Assembly: GCF_042485795.1 (NCBI RefSeq)
Contig: NZ_CP169368.1
Location: 1,488,001 to 1,552,000 of the forward strand
DNA from: Lonepinella sp042485795
GTDB taxonomy: Bacteria; Pseudomonadota; Gammaproteobacteria; Enterobacterales; Pasteurellaceae
Direction: 5' to 3'
Length of the DNA: 64,000 nucleotides
This document shows, piece after piece, positions 17,017 to 26,509 of this stretch (position 1 is the first letter of the stretch; each line of letters starts with the position of its first letter). Under the pieces are notes generated by a model, which worked only from the letters and a program-made list of their open reading frames with translations, was not told the origin of the DNA and searched no databases. A program made the position numbers and the translations under genes.

Positions 17017-18468
17017 TTACACCGCAGTTTGTACATATTGATAGCCATTTTCTTTTGGCACAAATTCAAAAATATGGGTGATACATTGCGGTGCATCTTG
17101 ATCTTGATGTGATACAAATAATAATTGTGTCGCACTATTTTGCACTAATTGATCGATAAAATTTTTCACTAACGCTCGATTTAACCCATCTAACCCCTGC
17201 AATGGTTCATCTAAAATTAACACAGGCGGATATTTCACCATTGCTCGAGTAATTAACAATAACCGCTGCTGCCCCCAAGAAAGTGAACGAAATGGCTTTT
17301 TCGCCGAGTTAACCAAATTGATTCGTTCTAGCCATTGCATCGCTTTCACTCGCAAGGCATCGGGAGTGCGTTGATAGACACCAATGCTATCAAAAAAACC
17401 TGAAATAATCACATCTAATACAGAGCAATTTACCCGATAATCCATGTGTAGTTGACTACTTACGTAGCCAATATTGGATTTAATTTGCCAAATACTTTCC
17501 CCCGTACCACGTTGACGACCAAATAACCGCACAATATTACTGTAAGATTGTGGATGATCACCTGTAATAATAGAAAGTAAAGTCGATTTTCCTGCACCAT
17601 TAGGTCCTTTAATCCACCAATGTTGCCGTGGTAATACTGTCCAAGTTAATTTATCTAAAATAATTTTATCCGCATATTGAATAGTCACATTTTCCAATTC
17701 AAAGTGCGGTGTATTTTGATCGAGTTTTTGCACTGGCGAAGCACTTTCAGGTAAAGGTACATCAATGGCATTTTCAGCATAGTGTAATTGTTGAAAAATA
17801 CTATGCTGCTCTACTTCCGTTCTATTTCCTTGTAAAACAAGTTCGCAATGCTCCAACAAGGCAATCTGTTTAGCCGTGGGCGGAATATCGTTAAAACGAT
17901 TAATAATCAGCAATAATGTGGTTTGTTTAGATAAAATATCTAATAGCGATTGCCAATCTTGCACCGATTTTTGATCTAGTCCCTCAAAGGGTTCATCTAA
18001 AACCAGTAAATCTGGTTGCTGCACTAAGGTTTGAGCTAATAGGATTTTGCGACTTTCACCTGTAGAAAGGTGCATGAAAGGACGATCTAATAGTGGCGTA
18101 ATACCAAGCATTTCTGCATATTGTTGACATAATTGATGATGATCCGAACCGTTTAAAATAGTTTGGCGAGCGGTTTTACCAAAATCATCAGGGCTAATAC
18201 AATCATTATTCCGATCACGGAAAGTTTGTTCTAAAATTTTTTGCTGTTTTTCAAAAGAAAATTGCTGAATATTACTAAAAGTATTTTCATATTGCCCCGA
18301 ATAAACAGGAATTTTTCCCTCAATCACTAAAGAAAAAGCCGTTTTACCACTCCCATTACTTCCCACTACAACCCAAAAATCACCTTGTTGAATTTGAAAG
18401 TGCGGTATTTTTAAACGATTTTTTTGATTTAATAAGAATTCGGCTTGTTGAATATTGACTTTCTTCAT
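17017..18468 (-). CDS. modF: Molybdate-type ABC ATPase with two nucleotide-binding domains
   Basis: A 483-residue cytosolic protein made of two ABC domains in tandem and no membrane segment. Domain 1 has the P loop GSNGSGKTA, signature LSTGESRK and Walker B VLDEP; domain 2 has GPNGAGKST, SWGQQR and ILDEP. This architecture and the sequence match ModF (PhrA), located next to molybdate transport genes in E. coli. No modABC is next to it here, but the moeAB genes elsewhere in the window show that the cell makes Moco. Its precise role is unknown. Confidence 0.85.
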   Translation of the reverse strand: MKKVNIQQAEFLLNQKNRLKIPHFQIQQGDFWVVVGSNGSGKTAFSLVIEGKIPVYSGQYENTFSNIQQFSFEKQQKILEQTFRDRNNDCISPDDFGKTARQTILNGSDHHQLCQQYAEMLGITPLLDRPFMHLSTGESRKILLAQTLVQQPDLLVLDEPFEGLDQKSVQDWQSLLDILSKQTTLLLIINRFNDIPPTAKQIALLEHCELVLQGNRTEVEQHSIFQQLHYAENAIDVPLPESASPVQKLDQNTPHFELENVTIQYADKIILDKLTWTVLPRQHWWIKGPNGAGKSTLLSIITGDHPQSYSNIVRLFGRQRGTGESIWQIKSNIGYVSSQLHMDYRVNCSVLDVIISGFFDSIGVYQRTPDALRVKAMQWLERINLVNSAKKPFRSLSWGQQRLLLITRAMVKYPPVLILDEPLQGLDGLNRALVKNFIDQLVQNSATQLLFVSHQDQDAPQCITHIFEFVPKENGYQYVQTAV

Positions 18469-18525
18469 GTTTAATATCCTATATTTTCATACCAATATCC
18501 ATACTATCTAACTAACAGATAAAAG

Positions 18526-18554
18526 AAAAGGCTAAACCAAATGTTTAGCCTTTT
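18526..18554 (-). terminator. Terminator of the OmpA-like lipoprotein gene
   Basis: AAAAGGCTAAAC and GTTTAGCCTTTT make a perfect 12-bp stem with a 5-base loop, lying 16 bp past the stop at 18570. On the minus strand the stem ends in TTTTCTTTT, giving a U-rich tail. Confidence 0.85.
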
Positions 18555-18569
18555 CATTAATCAACAGAA

Positions 18570-19412
18570 TTATTTTTGATAGTAAGGAGCTGGACCTTTA
18601 AAACCTGCTACCTTAGCTGAACCTGATTGATCTGATGTACCTGATGATTTAATTACTACACGGCGATTAGGGTGTAAACAATCTCTTAATGCTTGACCTT
18701 TTTCACCGTTACAGGCTTTAACTTGATTTGCTTTACCATGTCCTGTTGCTACAAAGTTAGCTTGAACACCTTGTTCAATTAAACGAGCTTTAACACGGTC
18801 TGCACGACGTTGTGATAAATCTAAGTTATAAGCATTAGAACCTAAACGGTCGGTATAACCATCAATAGAAACGTCTTTCGCACCTGATTTAATTAATTGT
18901 GCTGCAACATTATCTACTACTTCTTTACCTTTAACAGTTAACACATCTTTATTAAAGTCAAATAAGAAATCACCGCTTAAATCAAATGATGTGCTACCAT
19001 TACAGCCATTTGGATACCAGAAGAAACTTTGTGCATTCATGTTTTTATCAAATAAAATTTTATATTGACAAATTTTGTGAACACCGTTTTCACGATAATT
19101 AAAGGCGTAATCCCATTCACGCACACCGAATAAACCTTCAGCGAAATGTGGACGACCTAACAAGTTATATAATTGGTCTTTATTCATGCCACGTTCAACC
19201 ATACGAACATTATCCCAGTTTGGCCATGAACCAAATTGTGAACCATCATGGTTAAAACGTGCTTTATCAATATCTGGCCATACTAAATTAGCGATGGCTT
19301 GATCTGTTGTTTCACCTACGGGTCTTCCCTCGTCAGGTACATCACTTAAATTTCCGCAAGCTACTAATGTAGTTGCCGCAATAGTTGATAATAAAAAATG
19401 TGATAATTTCAT
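18570..19412 (-). CDS. Outer-membrane lipoprotein with a BamE-like and an OmpA-like domain
   Basis: A 280-residue protein. The signal peptide ends in a lipobox, LVAC, with cysteine 19 as the lipidation site. Residues of about 55-130 resemble the SmpA/BamE fold (VERGMNKDQLYNLLGRPHFAEG), and residues of about 145-260 form an OmpA peptidoglycan-binding domain (FLFDFNKDVL, GYTDRLGSNAYNLDLSQRRAD, NRRVV). It probably tethers the outer membrane to peptidoglycan. The start at 19412 has AAGG seven bases upstream; an earlier in-frame ATG at 19439 has no good site. The gene is monocistronic. Confidence 0.88.
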   Translation of the reverse strand: MKLSHFLLSTIAATTLVACGNLSDVPDEGRPVGETTDQAIANLVWPDIDKARFNHDGSQFGSWPNWDNVRMVERGMNKDQLYNLLGRPHFAEGLFGVREWDYAFNYRENGVHKICQYKILFDKNMNAQSFFWYPNGCNGSTSFDLSGDFLFDFNKDVLTVKGKEVVDNVAAQLIKSGAKDVSIDGYTDRLGSNAYNLDLSQRRADRVKARLIEQGVQANFVATGHGKANQVKACNGEKGQALRDCLHPNRRVVIKSSGTSDQSGSAKVAGFKGPAPYYQK

Positions 19413-19593
19413 TCGTTTTACCTTAAATAATGTTTTCATAATCCTAAAATACCCAATTACAGTGAAACGGAGAAAAATAACTGCCCTATAACATATTTAT
19501 TAAACAATCACTATAATTGAATGGTATGGTAATATGAAAAAATCATAAAGTAAATCAAATTTCTCTACATAATAAAGATTTTTTGTAAAGAAA

Positions 19594-20655
19594 CTAGCCA
19601 AAAGTTCTCACATCACGTTTTAACCAATTAACCAACAGATTATTGGCACTTTCTTCGGTTTGTTTACCCAGTTTTTGTAACAAAGATTTCTTCTGTTTAT
19701 ATTGCACGCCGAGTACAGATTTTTCACCCATCGCTTGCAAAATCACATCATCGCTGGTAGCAATTTCATCGATCAAATGTAAATCCAAAGCTTGTTGACC
19801 AAACCAATGTTCACCCGTGGCAATTTTCGCCACATCTAACTGCGGTCGATGTTGTGCCACAAATTGTTTAAATAATTCATGGGTTTCTTCCAATTCTTGT
19901 TGGAATTTTTGTTTGCCCTTTTCAGTGTTTTCACCCAAAATAGTCACCGTGCGTTTATATTCACCAGCCGTCATCACATCGACATCGACATCGTGTTTCT
20001 TCAATAAACGATGAATATTCGGAATCTGTGCTACCACCCCAACAGAACCAATAATCGCAAAGGGAGCAGAAATAATACGATCTGCCACACAAGCCATCAT
20101 ATACCCCCCACTGGCTGCCACTTTATCCACCACCACCGTGAGTTTAATCCCTTTTTGTTTTAAACGAGCAAGCTGTGAAGCCGCTAAACCGTAGCCATGC
20201 ACTACGCCACCTGGGCTTTCTAAACGTAATAACACTTCATCTTTTGCAGGATCGGCTACTTGCAAAATGGCACTAATTTCTTCACGTAATGCCGTGGTTT
20301 CAGATGCCTGAATATCGCCTTTAAAATTCAACACATACAAAGTCGGTTTCGCATCTTGTTCGACAACTTCACCTTTTTTACGTTTGGCTTTCAAGGCTTT
20401 CGCTTTAGCTTTTTCCGCCTTTTTCTCGGCTTTTTCTTGCTCTTTTAATTCATCTTCCGTTAAATGAAAATCACGCAATTTTTTGCTGTTATCCTCATAT
20501 TGTTCCGATAAATCGGTAATCTCCAATTCACCATGGGAATGAGCAGATTTCTCTTTTAACGCCATAATCACGGCGACAATCCCAGCAATCACTAATAAAA
20601 TGGTTAAAATTTCTAAAATAAAAATCCCATAACCAATTGCAATTTCAGACCACAT
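19594..20655 (-). CDS. sohB: Inner-membrane serine protease SohB (S49 family)
   Basis: A 353-residue protease. One N-terminal transmembrane helix (about residues 8-32) is followed by a highly charged lysine/glutamate linker (about 45-95) and the S49 peptidase domain. The nucleophile serine is in VAASGGYMMA, and the general-base lysine in TAGEYKRT. SohB is thought to degrade proteins in the periplasm, related to signal peptide peptidase SppA but half its size. The linker is longer and more lysine-rich than is usual in E. coli. It ends about 60 bp from an OmpA-type lipoprotein gene with which no link is known. Confidence 0.93.
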   Translation of the reverse strand: MWSEIAIGYGIFILEILTILLVIAGIVAVIMALKEKSAHSHGELEITDLSEQYEDNSKKLRDFHLTEDELKEQEKAEKKAEKAKAKALKAKRKKGEVVEQDAKPTLYVLNFKGDIQASETTALREEISAILQVADPAKDEVLLRLESPGGVVHGYGLAASQLARLKQKGIKLTVVVDKVAASGGYMMACVADRIISAPFAIIGSVGVVAQIPNIHRLLKKHDVDVDVMTAGEYKRTVTILGENTEKGKQKFQQELEETHELFKQFVAQHRPQLDVAKIATGEHWFGQQALDLHLIDEIATSDDVILQAMGEKSVLGVQYKQKKSLLQKLGKQTEESANNLLVNWLKRDVRTFG

Positions 20656-20721
20656 CTATGTTGTTTCTCCTATAAAAAATCCATTAAAATACACCGCACT
20701 TTCGGGAAGCTAAACTCAATC

Positions 20722-21489
20722 CTAACTACGCAACCCAATACCACGGCTAATTAAATAATAAGCCATTCCGTATAACACAGAAATAAACAATATCAATACC
20801 GTAAAAGTATAAACCAACGGCACATCGCTGATGCCTAAAAAACCATAACGAAAACCATTGATCATATACACAATCGGATTTAATTTCGATACACCTTGCC
20901 AAAATGGCGGTAACAGGGAAATCGAATAAAATACTCCCCCTAAATAGGTTAACGGCGTTAACACAAAGGTCGGAATAATACTGATATCATCAAAAGATTG
21001 GGCAAAAACCGCATTTATCAAGCCCCCTAAAGAAAAAGTCGCTGTGGTAAATAACAAGGTTAAGGCAATCACACCCCAAGAATGAATATCAAAAGATACA
21101 AAAAATAATGACACCATGGTGACTAATATCCCGACCAATAACCCACGCACCATACCACCTGCCATATAGCCTAAAATAATAATATGGGGAGATACTGGCG
21201 AAATCAGCAGTTCTTCCACGTTATGTGCAAACTTCGTGCTATAAAAAGAAGATGCCACATTACCAAAAGAATTGGTTAATGATGACATCATAATCAAACC
21301 AGGCACAATAAATTGCATATAACTAAAGCCTGCCATATCACCAATTCGACTACCGATTAATTGCCCGAAGATCACAAAATATAAAGTCATGGTAATCACT
21401 GGCGGAACCAATGTTTGTAGCCAAATTCGCATAAAACGGCTAATTTCTTTACGTAAAAGGGTGTAAAACGCCACCCAAGCTAATTTCAT
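20722..21489 (-). CDS. yadH: ABC-2 type exporter permease (YadH-like)
   Basis: A 255-residue membrane protein with six hydrophobic helices and the ABC-2 signature near the C-terminus (YLGGVFYSISLLPPFWQGVSKLNPIVYMINGFRYG). The start is separated from the ATPase stop by one base, so the two subunits are translated together. YadGH of E. coli has the same pairing and near-identical domain sizes, but its exported substrate is unknown. Confidence 0.9.
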   Translation of the reverse strand: MKLAWVAFYTLLRKEISRFMRIWLQTLVPPVITMTLYFVIFGQLIGSRIGDMAGFSYMQFIVPGLIMMSSLTNSFGNVASSFYSTKFAHNVEELLISPVSPHIIILGYMAGGMVRGLLVGILVTMVSLFFVSFDIHSWGVIALTLLFTTATFSLGGLINAVFAQSFDDISIIPTFVLTPLTYLGGVFYSISLLPPFWQGVSKLNPIVYMINGFRYGFLGISDVPLVYTFTVLILFISVLYGMAYYLISRGIGLRS

Positions 21490-21490
21490 G

Positions 21491-22417
21491 TTATTTATCC
21501 CCTATTACCTGTTTATTTAACGCCATTCTGACAAATAATTCTTCTAATCGGTTGGTTTTATTCCGCATACTTAGTACCTGTACCTGTTGTGCAGTAAGTT
21601 GGATAAACAAGGAATTTAGTCCTTGTTCTCGGTGTACTTCCACTTCAATAGAATGTTGCTCTAACGCCCTTATCTTATAATCTCTAATTTGTGACAACGT
21701 CGCATTTTTATCTAAATCCAGAATAAAGGTTTCAGTTTCTAGTTTCGCCAGCAAATCTTTCATTGCCATATTTTGCACTAATCGCCCTTGCTGAATAATC
21801 CCGATATGGCGACATAACATTTCCGCTTCTTCTAAATAGTGGGTGGTTAAAATAATGGTGGTACCTTGCTGATTAATTTCCGCCAAAAACGTCCACAAAC
21901 TACGGCGTAATTCAATATCCACGCCTGCGGTTGGTTCATCTAAAATCAATAATTTAGGTTGGTGCATTAAAGCCCGTGCGATCATCAAACGGCGTTTCAT
22001 ACCACCCGATAATTGCATGGCTCGCTGATTGCGTTTATCCCATAAATCTAATCGTTTTAACCAAATTTCAGCACGCTGCAGGGCATCTGGACGCGTAATC
22101 CCATAATAACCCGCTTGATTAATTAAAATATCAATCACTTTTTCAAACTGGTTAAAATTAAATTCCTGTGGCACTAAACCGATACATTGCTTGACTAAAT
22201 TCAACTGTTGATCTAAATCATAGCCAAACACTTTTACCGTACCACTGGTTTTATTCACCAACGAACTAACAATCCCGATGGTAGTCGATTTCCCTGCCCC
22301 ATTATGTCCCAGCAACGCATAAAAATCGCCACGTTCTACGGTTAAGTCAATCCCATGTAACGCTTTGACACCATTTTTATAGGATTTAGTTAAACCTTTT
22401 ATTTCTAATGCAAACAT
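21491..22417 (-). CDS. yadG: ABC-2 type exporter ATP-binding protein (YadG-like)
   Basis: A 308-residue ATPase partner of the next permease. The P loop is GHNGAGKST, the Q loop VPQEFNF, the signature LSGGMKRR, and Walker B LLILDEPTAGVD, with the H-loop histidine in TTHYLEEAE. The C-terminal 80 residues form the regulatory domain found in drug/polysaccharide-type exporters. It is first of a two-gene operon and divergent from the trp operon, with 191 bp between the starts. Confidence 0.92.
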   Translation of the reverse strand: MFALEIKGLTKSYKNGVKALHGIDLTVERGDFYALLGHNGAGKSTTIGIVSSLVNKTSGTVKVFGYDLDQQLNLVKQCIGLVPQEFNFNQFEKVIDILINQAGYYGITRPDALQRAEIWLKRLDLWDKRNQRAMQLSGGMKRRLMIARALMHQPKLLILDEPTAGVDIELRRSLWTFLAEINQQGTTIILTTHYLEEAEMLCRHIGIIQQGRLVQNMAMKDLLAKLETETFILDLDKNATLSQIRDYKIRALEQHSIEVEVHREQGLNSLFIQLTAQQVQVLSMRNKTNRLEELFVRMALNKQVIGDK

Positions 22418-22549
22418 TTGCGTTTACCTTTTTTGTTATTCTTCTTATTTCAAGCCGACTATGATAACGTTTTTTACAAAATCAGGCAAAAAACACCGCA
22501 CTTTTTCTGCCCTATTTTCGGGTTATTCAAGAAAAAATAATAATTCCCC

Positions 22550-22588
22550 TTGACAAAATTCTTTTGTACTAGTTTAATAGTACAAAAG
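22550..22588 (+). promoter_or_regulatory. trp promoter with overlapping TrpR operator
   Basis: TTGACA at 22550-22555, a 17-bp spacer and TTTAAT at 22573-22578 make a strong promoter. A 28-bp palindrome (22561-22588; 11-bp arms, GTACTAGTTTAATAGTAC at its core) covers the spacer and -10 box. The core matches the E. coli TrpR operator closely. The start codon of trpE is only about 25 bases beyond the expected transcription start, which leaves no room for a leader peptide and attenuator. Control here therefore looks like repression alone. Confidence 0.9.
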
Positions 22589-22608
22589 AATTTTAATAAG
22601 GATATTTT

Positions 22609-24150
22609 ATGTTTCAACCTTATATTCAGGTACTGAATAAACAAGTAGATTATCATCTTGATCTCACCCAAGTGCTAACCACCCTTTGTCCACCCAATAC
22701 GAATAGTTTACTGCTCGAAAGTGCGGAGATTTCTAGTAAAAATAGTTTAAAAAGTTTGTTACTGATCAATGCGGCAGTAAAAATTTCTTGCACAGGACAA
22801 ATTGTCACATTTAAAGCATTAACAGATAATGGAAACACCGTTTTAATTCACCTTGAAGAAAAGTTACAGGGTTTAGCTATACTCACAAAACTTAATCAAA
22901 CTACCCTGCAAGCAGAATTTGCGGCACTCGATCAAAATCTTGATGAAGACAGCAAATTACAATCTGCCACCGTGTTTGACGGACTTCGTCAAATTGCTAC
23001 GCTTTATTCTCATAGTCAAACGCCCATTTTTTTAGGCGGATTATTTGCCTATGATTTAGTGGCAAATTTTATTCCAATGGACGGTATTCAGTTACAAGAT
23101 GATGGTTTAACTTGCCCCGATTATGTCTTTTATTTAGCAGAACATTTACTGCGTTTTGATCACCCAACCCAACAGGCGACATTGCAAACTTTCTGTTTTA
23201 ATTCCAAAGCATTAGCGGATTTGCAACAAAGTACGGTGAAAATTTCGCAAGATTTACAGAACTTGAAACCGTTACCCACCATTCAAAAAGCGGATACGCA
23301 GGTACAAATTAATCACGATGATGACAAATTTAAACAAATTATCACCGCACTTAAACGTCATATTTATGACGGTGATGTATTCCAAATCGTGCCATCTCGC
23401 CGTTTTTCGTTGCCTTGTCCCAATACGCTGGCAACCTATCGTCAGTTAAAATTGAACAATCCAAGCCCCTATATGTTCTTTATGCAAGATGATGAATTTA
23501 CCCTATTCGGAGCATCACCTGAAAGTGCATTAAAATATTCGGCGGAAAATCGCCAGTTGGAAATTTACCCGATTGCAGGATCTCGCCCACGGGGATTTGA
23601 TGCCAATGGTCAGATCGATCCTGAACTTGATGCTCGTTTAGAATTAGAAATGCGATTAGATCATAAAGAATTAGCCGAACATTTGATGTTGGTGGATTTA
23701 GCCCGTAACGATATTGCTCGAGTCTGCGAAAGTGGTACACGTCAAGTGTGTGATTTAATGCAGGTCGATCGCTATTCACATATTATGCACTTGGTTTCTC
23801 GTGTAGTGGGTAAACTTCGCCCTGAATTAGATGCCTTACATGCTTATCAAGCCTGTATGAATATGGGAACGCTGACAGGTGCACCGAAAATTAAAGCCAT
23901 GCAGTTGATTTATCAATTTGAGCAAGAAAAACGCCATAGCTACGGCGGTTCGGTGGGCTATTTAGGTTCAGACGGCAATTTCGACACTTGCATTGTCATT
24001 CGTTCCGCCTTTGTACAAAATGGCATAGCACACGTGCAAGCAGGTTGTGGCGAAGTGTTGGATTCCGATCCACAAATGGAAGCGGACGAAACCCGCCATA
24101 AAGCTCGTGCGGTGTTAAATACCATTATTCAAACTAACCAACTCGCATAA
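22609..24150 (+). CDS. trpE: Anthranilate synthase component I
   Basis: A 513-residue large subunit that turns chorismate into anthranilate using ammonia from TrpG. The tryptophan feedback site LLESAE is at about residues 35-40, and the catalytic C-terminal half shows IVPSRRF, SPESALKY, IAGSRPRG, RLDHKELAEHLMLVDLARND, HIMHLVSRVVG and GTLTGAPKIKAMQLI. It is the first gene of the operon and has AAGGAT upstream. Promoter data show TrpR control and the LLES motif predicts allosteric inhibition as a second level of control. Confidence 0.97.
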   Translation: MFQPYIQVLNKQVDYHLDLTQVLTTLCPPNTNSLLLESAEISSKNSLKSLLLINAAVKISCTGQIVTFKALTDNGNTVLIHLEEKLQGLAILTKLNQTTLQAEFAALDQNLDEDSKLQSATVFDGLRQIATLYSHSQTPIFLGGLFAYDLVANFIPMDGIQLQDDGLTCPDYVFYLAEHLLRFDHPTQQATLQTFCFNSKALADLQQSTVKISQDLQNLKPLPTIQKADTQVQINHDDDKFKQIITALKRHIYDGDVFQIVPSRRFSLPCPNTLATYRQLKLNNPSPYMFFMQDDEFTLFGASPESALKYSAENRQLEIYPIAGSRPRGFDANGQIDPELDARLELEMRLDHKELAEHLMLVDLARNDIARVCESGTRQVCDLMQVDRYSHIMHLVSRVVGKLRPELDALHAYQACMNMGTLTGAPKIKAMQLIYQFEQEKRHSYGGSVGYLGSDGNFDTCIVIRSAFVQNGIAHVQAGCGEVLDSDPQMEADETRHKARAVLNTIIQTNQLA

Positions 24151-24160
24151 GGAACAAATT

Positions 24161-24739
24161 ATGGCAACTATCGTATTTTTAGACAATTTTGATTCCTTTA
24201 CTTACAATCTAGTGGATCAATTCCGCACGCTGGGGCATAACGTAAAAGTCTATCGCAACGACTGCGAGCTGGATTTTTTAACCAAAATCTGCCTTGAACC
24301 TGACAGTATTTTGGCACTCTCTCCCGGACCTGGTATACCTGCTCAAGCTGGCAATATGCTTGCCTTAATTGAGAAAGTCAAAAATCAAGTGCCGATTATT
24401 GGGATTTGTTTAGGACATCAAGCCTTAATTGAATCTTTCGGTGGCAAGGTGGTTCATGCAGGTGAAGTGTTACACGGCAAAGTGTCAAAAATCAACCATG
24501 ATGAACAAGCCATGTTTAAGGATTTACCTAATCCGATGCCCGTGGCTCGCTATCATTCCCTAATGGGAACCGAATTACCCGATGAATTAATCGTCAATGC
24601 AGAATATAACCATATTATTATGGCAATTCGTCACCGCACCTTGCCAATTTGTGCCTTTCAATTTCACCCTGAAAGTATTTTAACTGTTCAAGGTGGAAAA
24701 TTATTAGAAAATTCAATTCATTGGTTAGTTAACCGATAA
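24161..24739 (+). CDS. trpG: Anthranilate synthase component II (glutamine amidotransferase)
   Basis: A 192-residue class I amidotransferase that supplies ammonia to TrpE. The nucleophile C83 lies in GICLGHQ, and the histidine/glutamate pair is in FQFHPESI. DNFDSFTYNL starts the domain in the usual way. It lacks the fused TrpD domain found in E. coli, so here trpG and trpD are separate genes, as in Haemophilus. It is 10 bp from trpE and 9 bp before the tautomerase gene. Confidence 0.97.
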   Translation: MATIVFLDNFDSFTYNLVDQFRTLGHNVKVYRNDCELDFLTKICLEPDSILALSPGPGIPAQAGNMLALIEKVKNQVPIIGICLGHQALIESFGGKVVHAGEVLHGKVSKINHDEQAMFKDLPNPMPVARYHSLMGTELPDELIVNAEYNHIIMAIRHRTLPICAFQFHPESILTVQGGKLLENSIHWLVNR

Positions 24740-24748
24740 GGGGAAATT

Positions 24749-25135
24749 ATGATTATTGTTTATGGTTTAAAACACACGCTTGCACCACGAAAACAGCAGA
24801 TTATGCAGGCAATTTACGATTGCTTAAATATGCAACTGGATATTCCCCCACGTAAACATACTTTACGTTTTATCGGCTTAGAACGAGAAGATTTTTTCTG
24901 TCCTGAGGGGCGAACAGACGATTTTATTGTGGTTGAAATTAACCTGATGCAAGGGCGTTCTGAAGATACCAAAAAACGGCTAATAAAAATGCTGTTCTGT
25001 GAATTGGAACAACGGGCGGATATTAATGCCATTGATGTGGAAATCACCATTAAAGAACAACCGCCACATTGCTGGGGTTTCCGTGGTATGACAGGTGATG
25101 AAGCCAACGACTTAGCTTATAGTATTTATCGTTAA
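24749..25135 (+). CDS. Tautomerase-family protein within the trp operon
   Basis: A 128-residue protein of the Haemophilus HI1388.1 group in the tautomerase superfamily. The family normally exposes Pro1 after removal of methionine, but this protein begins MIIVYG, so the usual catalytic proline is missing. The C-terminal part is strongly conserved in appearance (EITIKEQPPHCWGFRGMTGDEA). It lies between trpG and trpD with 9- and 26-bp spacers, which is its known place in Haemophilus. The function is unknown and whether it assists tryptophan synthesis is open. Confidence 0.8.
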   Translation: MIIVYGLKHTLAPRKQQIMQAIYDCLNMQLDIPPRKHTLRFIGLEREDFFCPEGRTDDFIVVEINLMQGRSEDTKKRLIKMLFCELEQRADINAIDVEITIKEQPPHCWGFRGMTGDEANDLAYSIYR

Positions 25136-25161
25136 ACCTCTTTTTACACAAGGAACACATT

Positions 25162-26163
25162 ATGCAAATTGAACAACTATTATCCCAACTCTTTGAAAAA
25201 CAACCATTAAGCCAAAAACAAGCAGAACAACTATTTAACGCTGTTATGCACGGTGAATTAGCTAATGAACAATTAGCTGGGGCATTAATTGCCTTAAAAT
25301 TACGTGGTGAAACACCAGAAGAAATCAGTGGTGCAGTCAATGCTGTGGTGGCGAATGCTCAACATTTCCCTACCCCACATTATGATTTTGCCGATATTGT
25401 CGGAACAGGTGGCGACGGTGCCAACACTATTAATATTTCCACTGCCTCTGCCATTGTGGCTGCCAGTCTTGGCTTTAAAGTTGCCAAACACGGCAATCGT
25501 AGTGTATCGAGCAAAACAGGGGCTAGTGATGTATTGAGTGCGTTAGGCGTAAATATTGCGATGAGTGCTGAAACTGCACGCAAGGCATTAGATGAAACCA
25601 ATATTTGCTTTTTATGGGCGCAACAATATCATCAAGGTTTTAAATATGCTGCTCCAGTTCGCCAAGCCTTGAAGACTCGCACATTGTTTAACATTCTTGG
25701 TCCACTATGCAACCCTGCTCGCCCAACGCATCAATTATTAGGGGTGTATTCGCCAGATTTAATCAAACCTTATGCGGAAACGGTAGTCCGTTTAGGCGGT
25801 AAAAATACCATTGTGGTACATGGTTCTGGTTTAGATGAAGTGGCGATTCACGGCAAAACCGATGTGGCAGAAATACGTCACGGCGAGATTACTTATTACA
25901 GCGTAACCCCTTATGATTTCGGTTTTGAACCACAACCACTAGAAAGCCTACGTGGGGGTGAACCCGCAGAAAATGCACAATTTCTCACCGCACTTTTACA
26001 AGGCAAAGGCAAAGCCGAACACGTTCAAGCCGTGGCAATGAATGTGGCAATGTTAATGAAAGTGTTTGGTCATCAAAATTTAAAAGCCAATGTGGAACAG
26101 GTGCTTGGCGTGATAACTAGCGGTAAACCTTATGAAACTTTGGTAGCATTAACAAAGTATTAG
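25162..26163 (+). CDS. trpD: Anthranilate phosphoribosyltransferase
   Basis: A 333-residue enzyme that attaches phosphoribose to anthranilate. The PRPP loop GTGGDGANTINIST is at about residue 80, KHGNRSVSSKTGASDVL at about 107, and the anthranilate-binding part at HQGFKYAAPVRQALKTRTLFNILGPLCNPA. It is the fourth gene of the operon. AAGGAAC precedes the ATG. Downstream the operon is interrupted by a toxin-antitoxin pair before trpC. Confidence 0.97.
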   Translation: MQIEQLLSQLFEKQPLSQKQAEQLFNAVMHGELANEQLAGALIALKLRGETPEEISGAVNAVVANAQHFPTPHYDFADIVGTGGDGANTINISTASAIVAASLGFKVAKHGNRSVSSKTGASDVLSALGVNIAMSAETARKALDETNICFLWAQQYHQGFKYAAPVRQALKTRTLFNILGPLCNPARPTHQLLGVYSPDLIKPYAETVVRLGGKNTIVVHGSGLDEVAIHGKTDVAEIRHGEITYYSVTPYDFGFEPQPLESLRGGEPAENAQFLTALLQGKGKAEHVQAVAMNVAMLMKVFGHQNLKANVEQVLGVITSGKPYETLVALTKY

Positions 26164-26278
26164 GATAGCACCACATATCATGGTGAACAGACAACAGATA
26201 ATTGAAAAAATCATCCCTAAAATAAGTTGTTTTTTTCATTTTGTGTTAGAATGAAATGGAAACTCAAGGAGATAAATC

Positions 26279-26509
26279 ATGAGCCTAGACTTACCATTAC
26301 CCATTGAACAAATGATTATTAAAAATGCACAGCATAACGGATTAAGCGTTACCAATTATCTTGCCAAATTAATTGCTCAAGATAACACGAAGTCTGTTGC
26401 TACCGAAAACCCAATGATAATGCGAGCAAAAAGTATTGTAAAACCAACCAGTTATGAACAATACGATGCCGTCACACTACAACGAATGATGCGTGATGAA
26501 TGGAATTAA
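26279..26509 (+). CDS. Antitoxin of a PIN-domain (VapBC-type) module
   Basis: A 76-residue protein. The N-terminal 30 residues (LPLPIEQMIIKNAQHNGLSVTNYLAKLI) fit a ribbon-helix-helix DNA-binding fold, and the acidic/aromatic tail ending RMMRDEWN resembles toxin-wrapping tails of VapB antitoxins. It overlaps the toxin start by 14 bases, the usual coupled arrangement. AAGGAG lies nine bases before the ATG. The gene follows trpD by 115 bp with no terminator seen, so read-through from the trp promoter is expected. Confidence 0.8.
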   Translation: MSLDLPLPIEQMIIKNAQHNGLSVTNYLAKLIAQDNTKSVATENPMIMRAKSIVKPTSYEQYDAVTLQRMMRDEWN

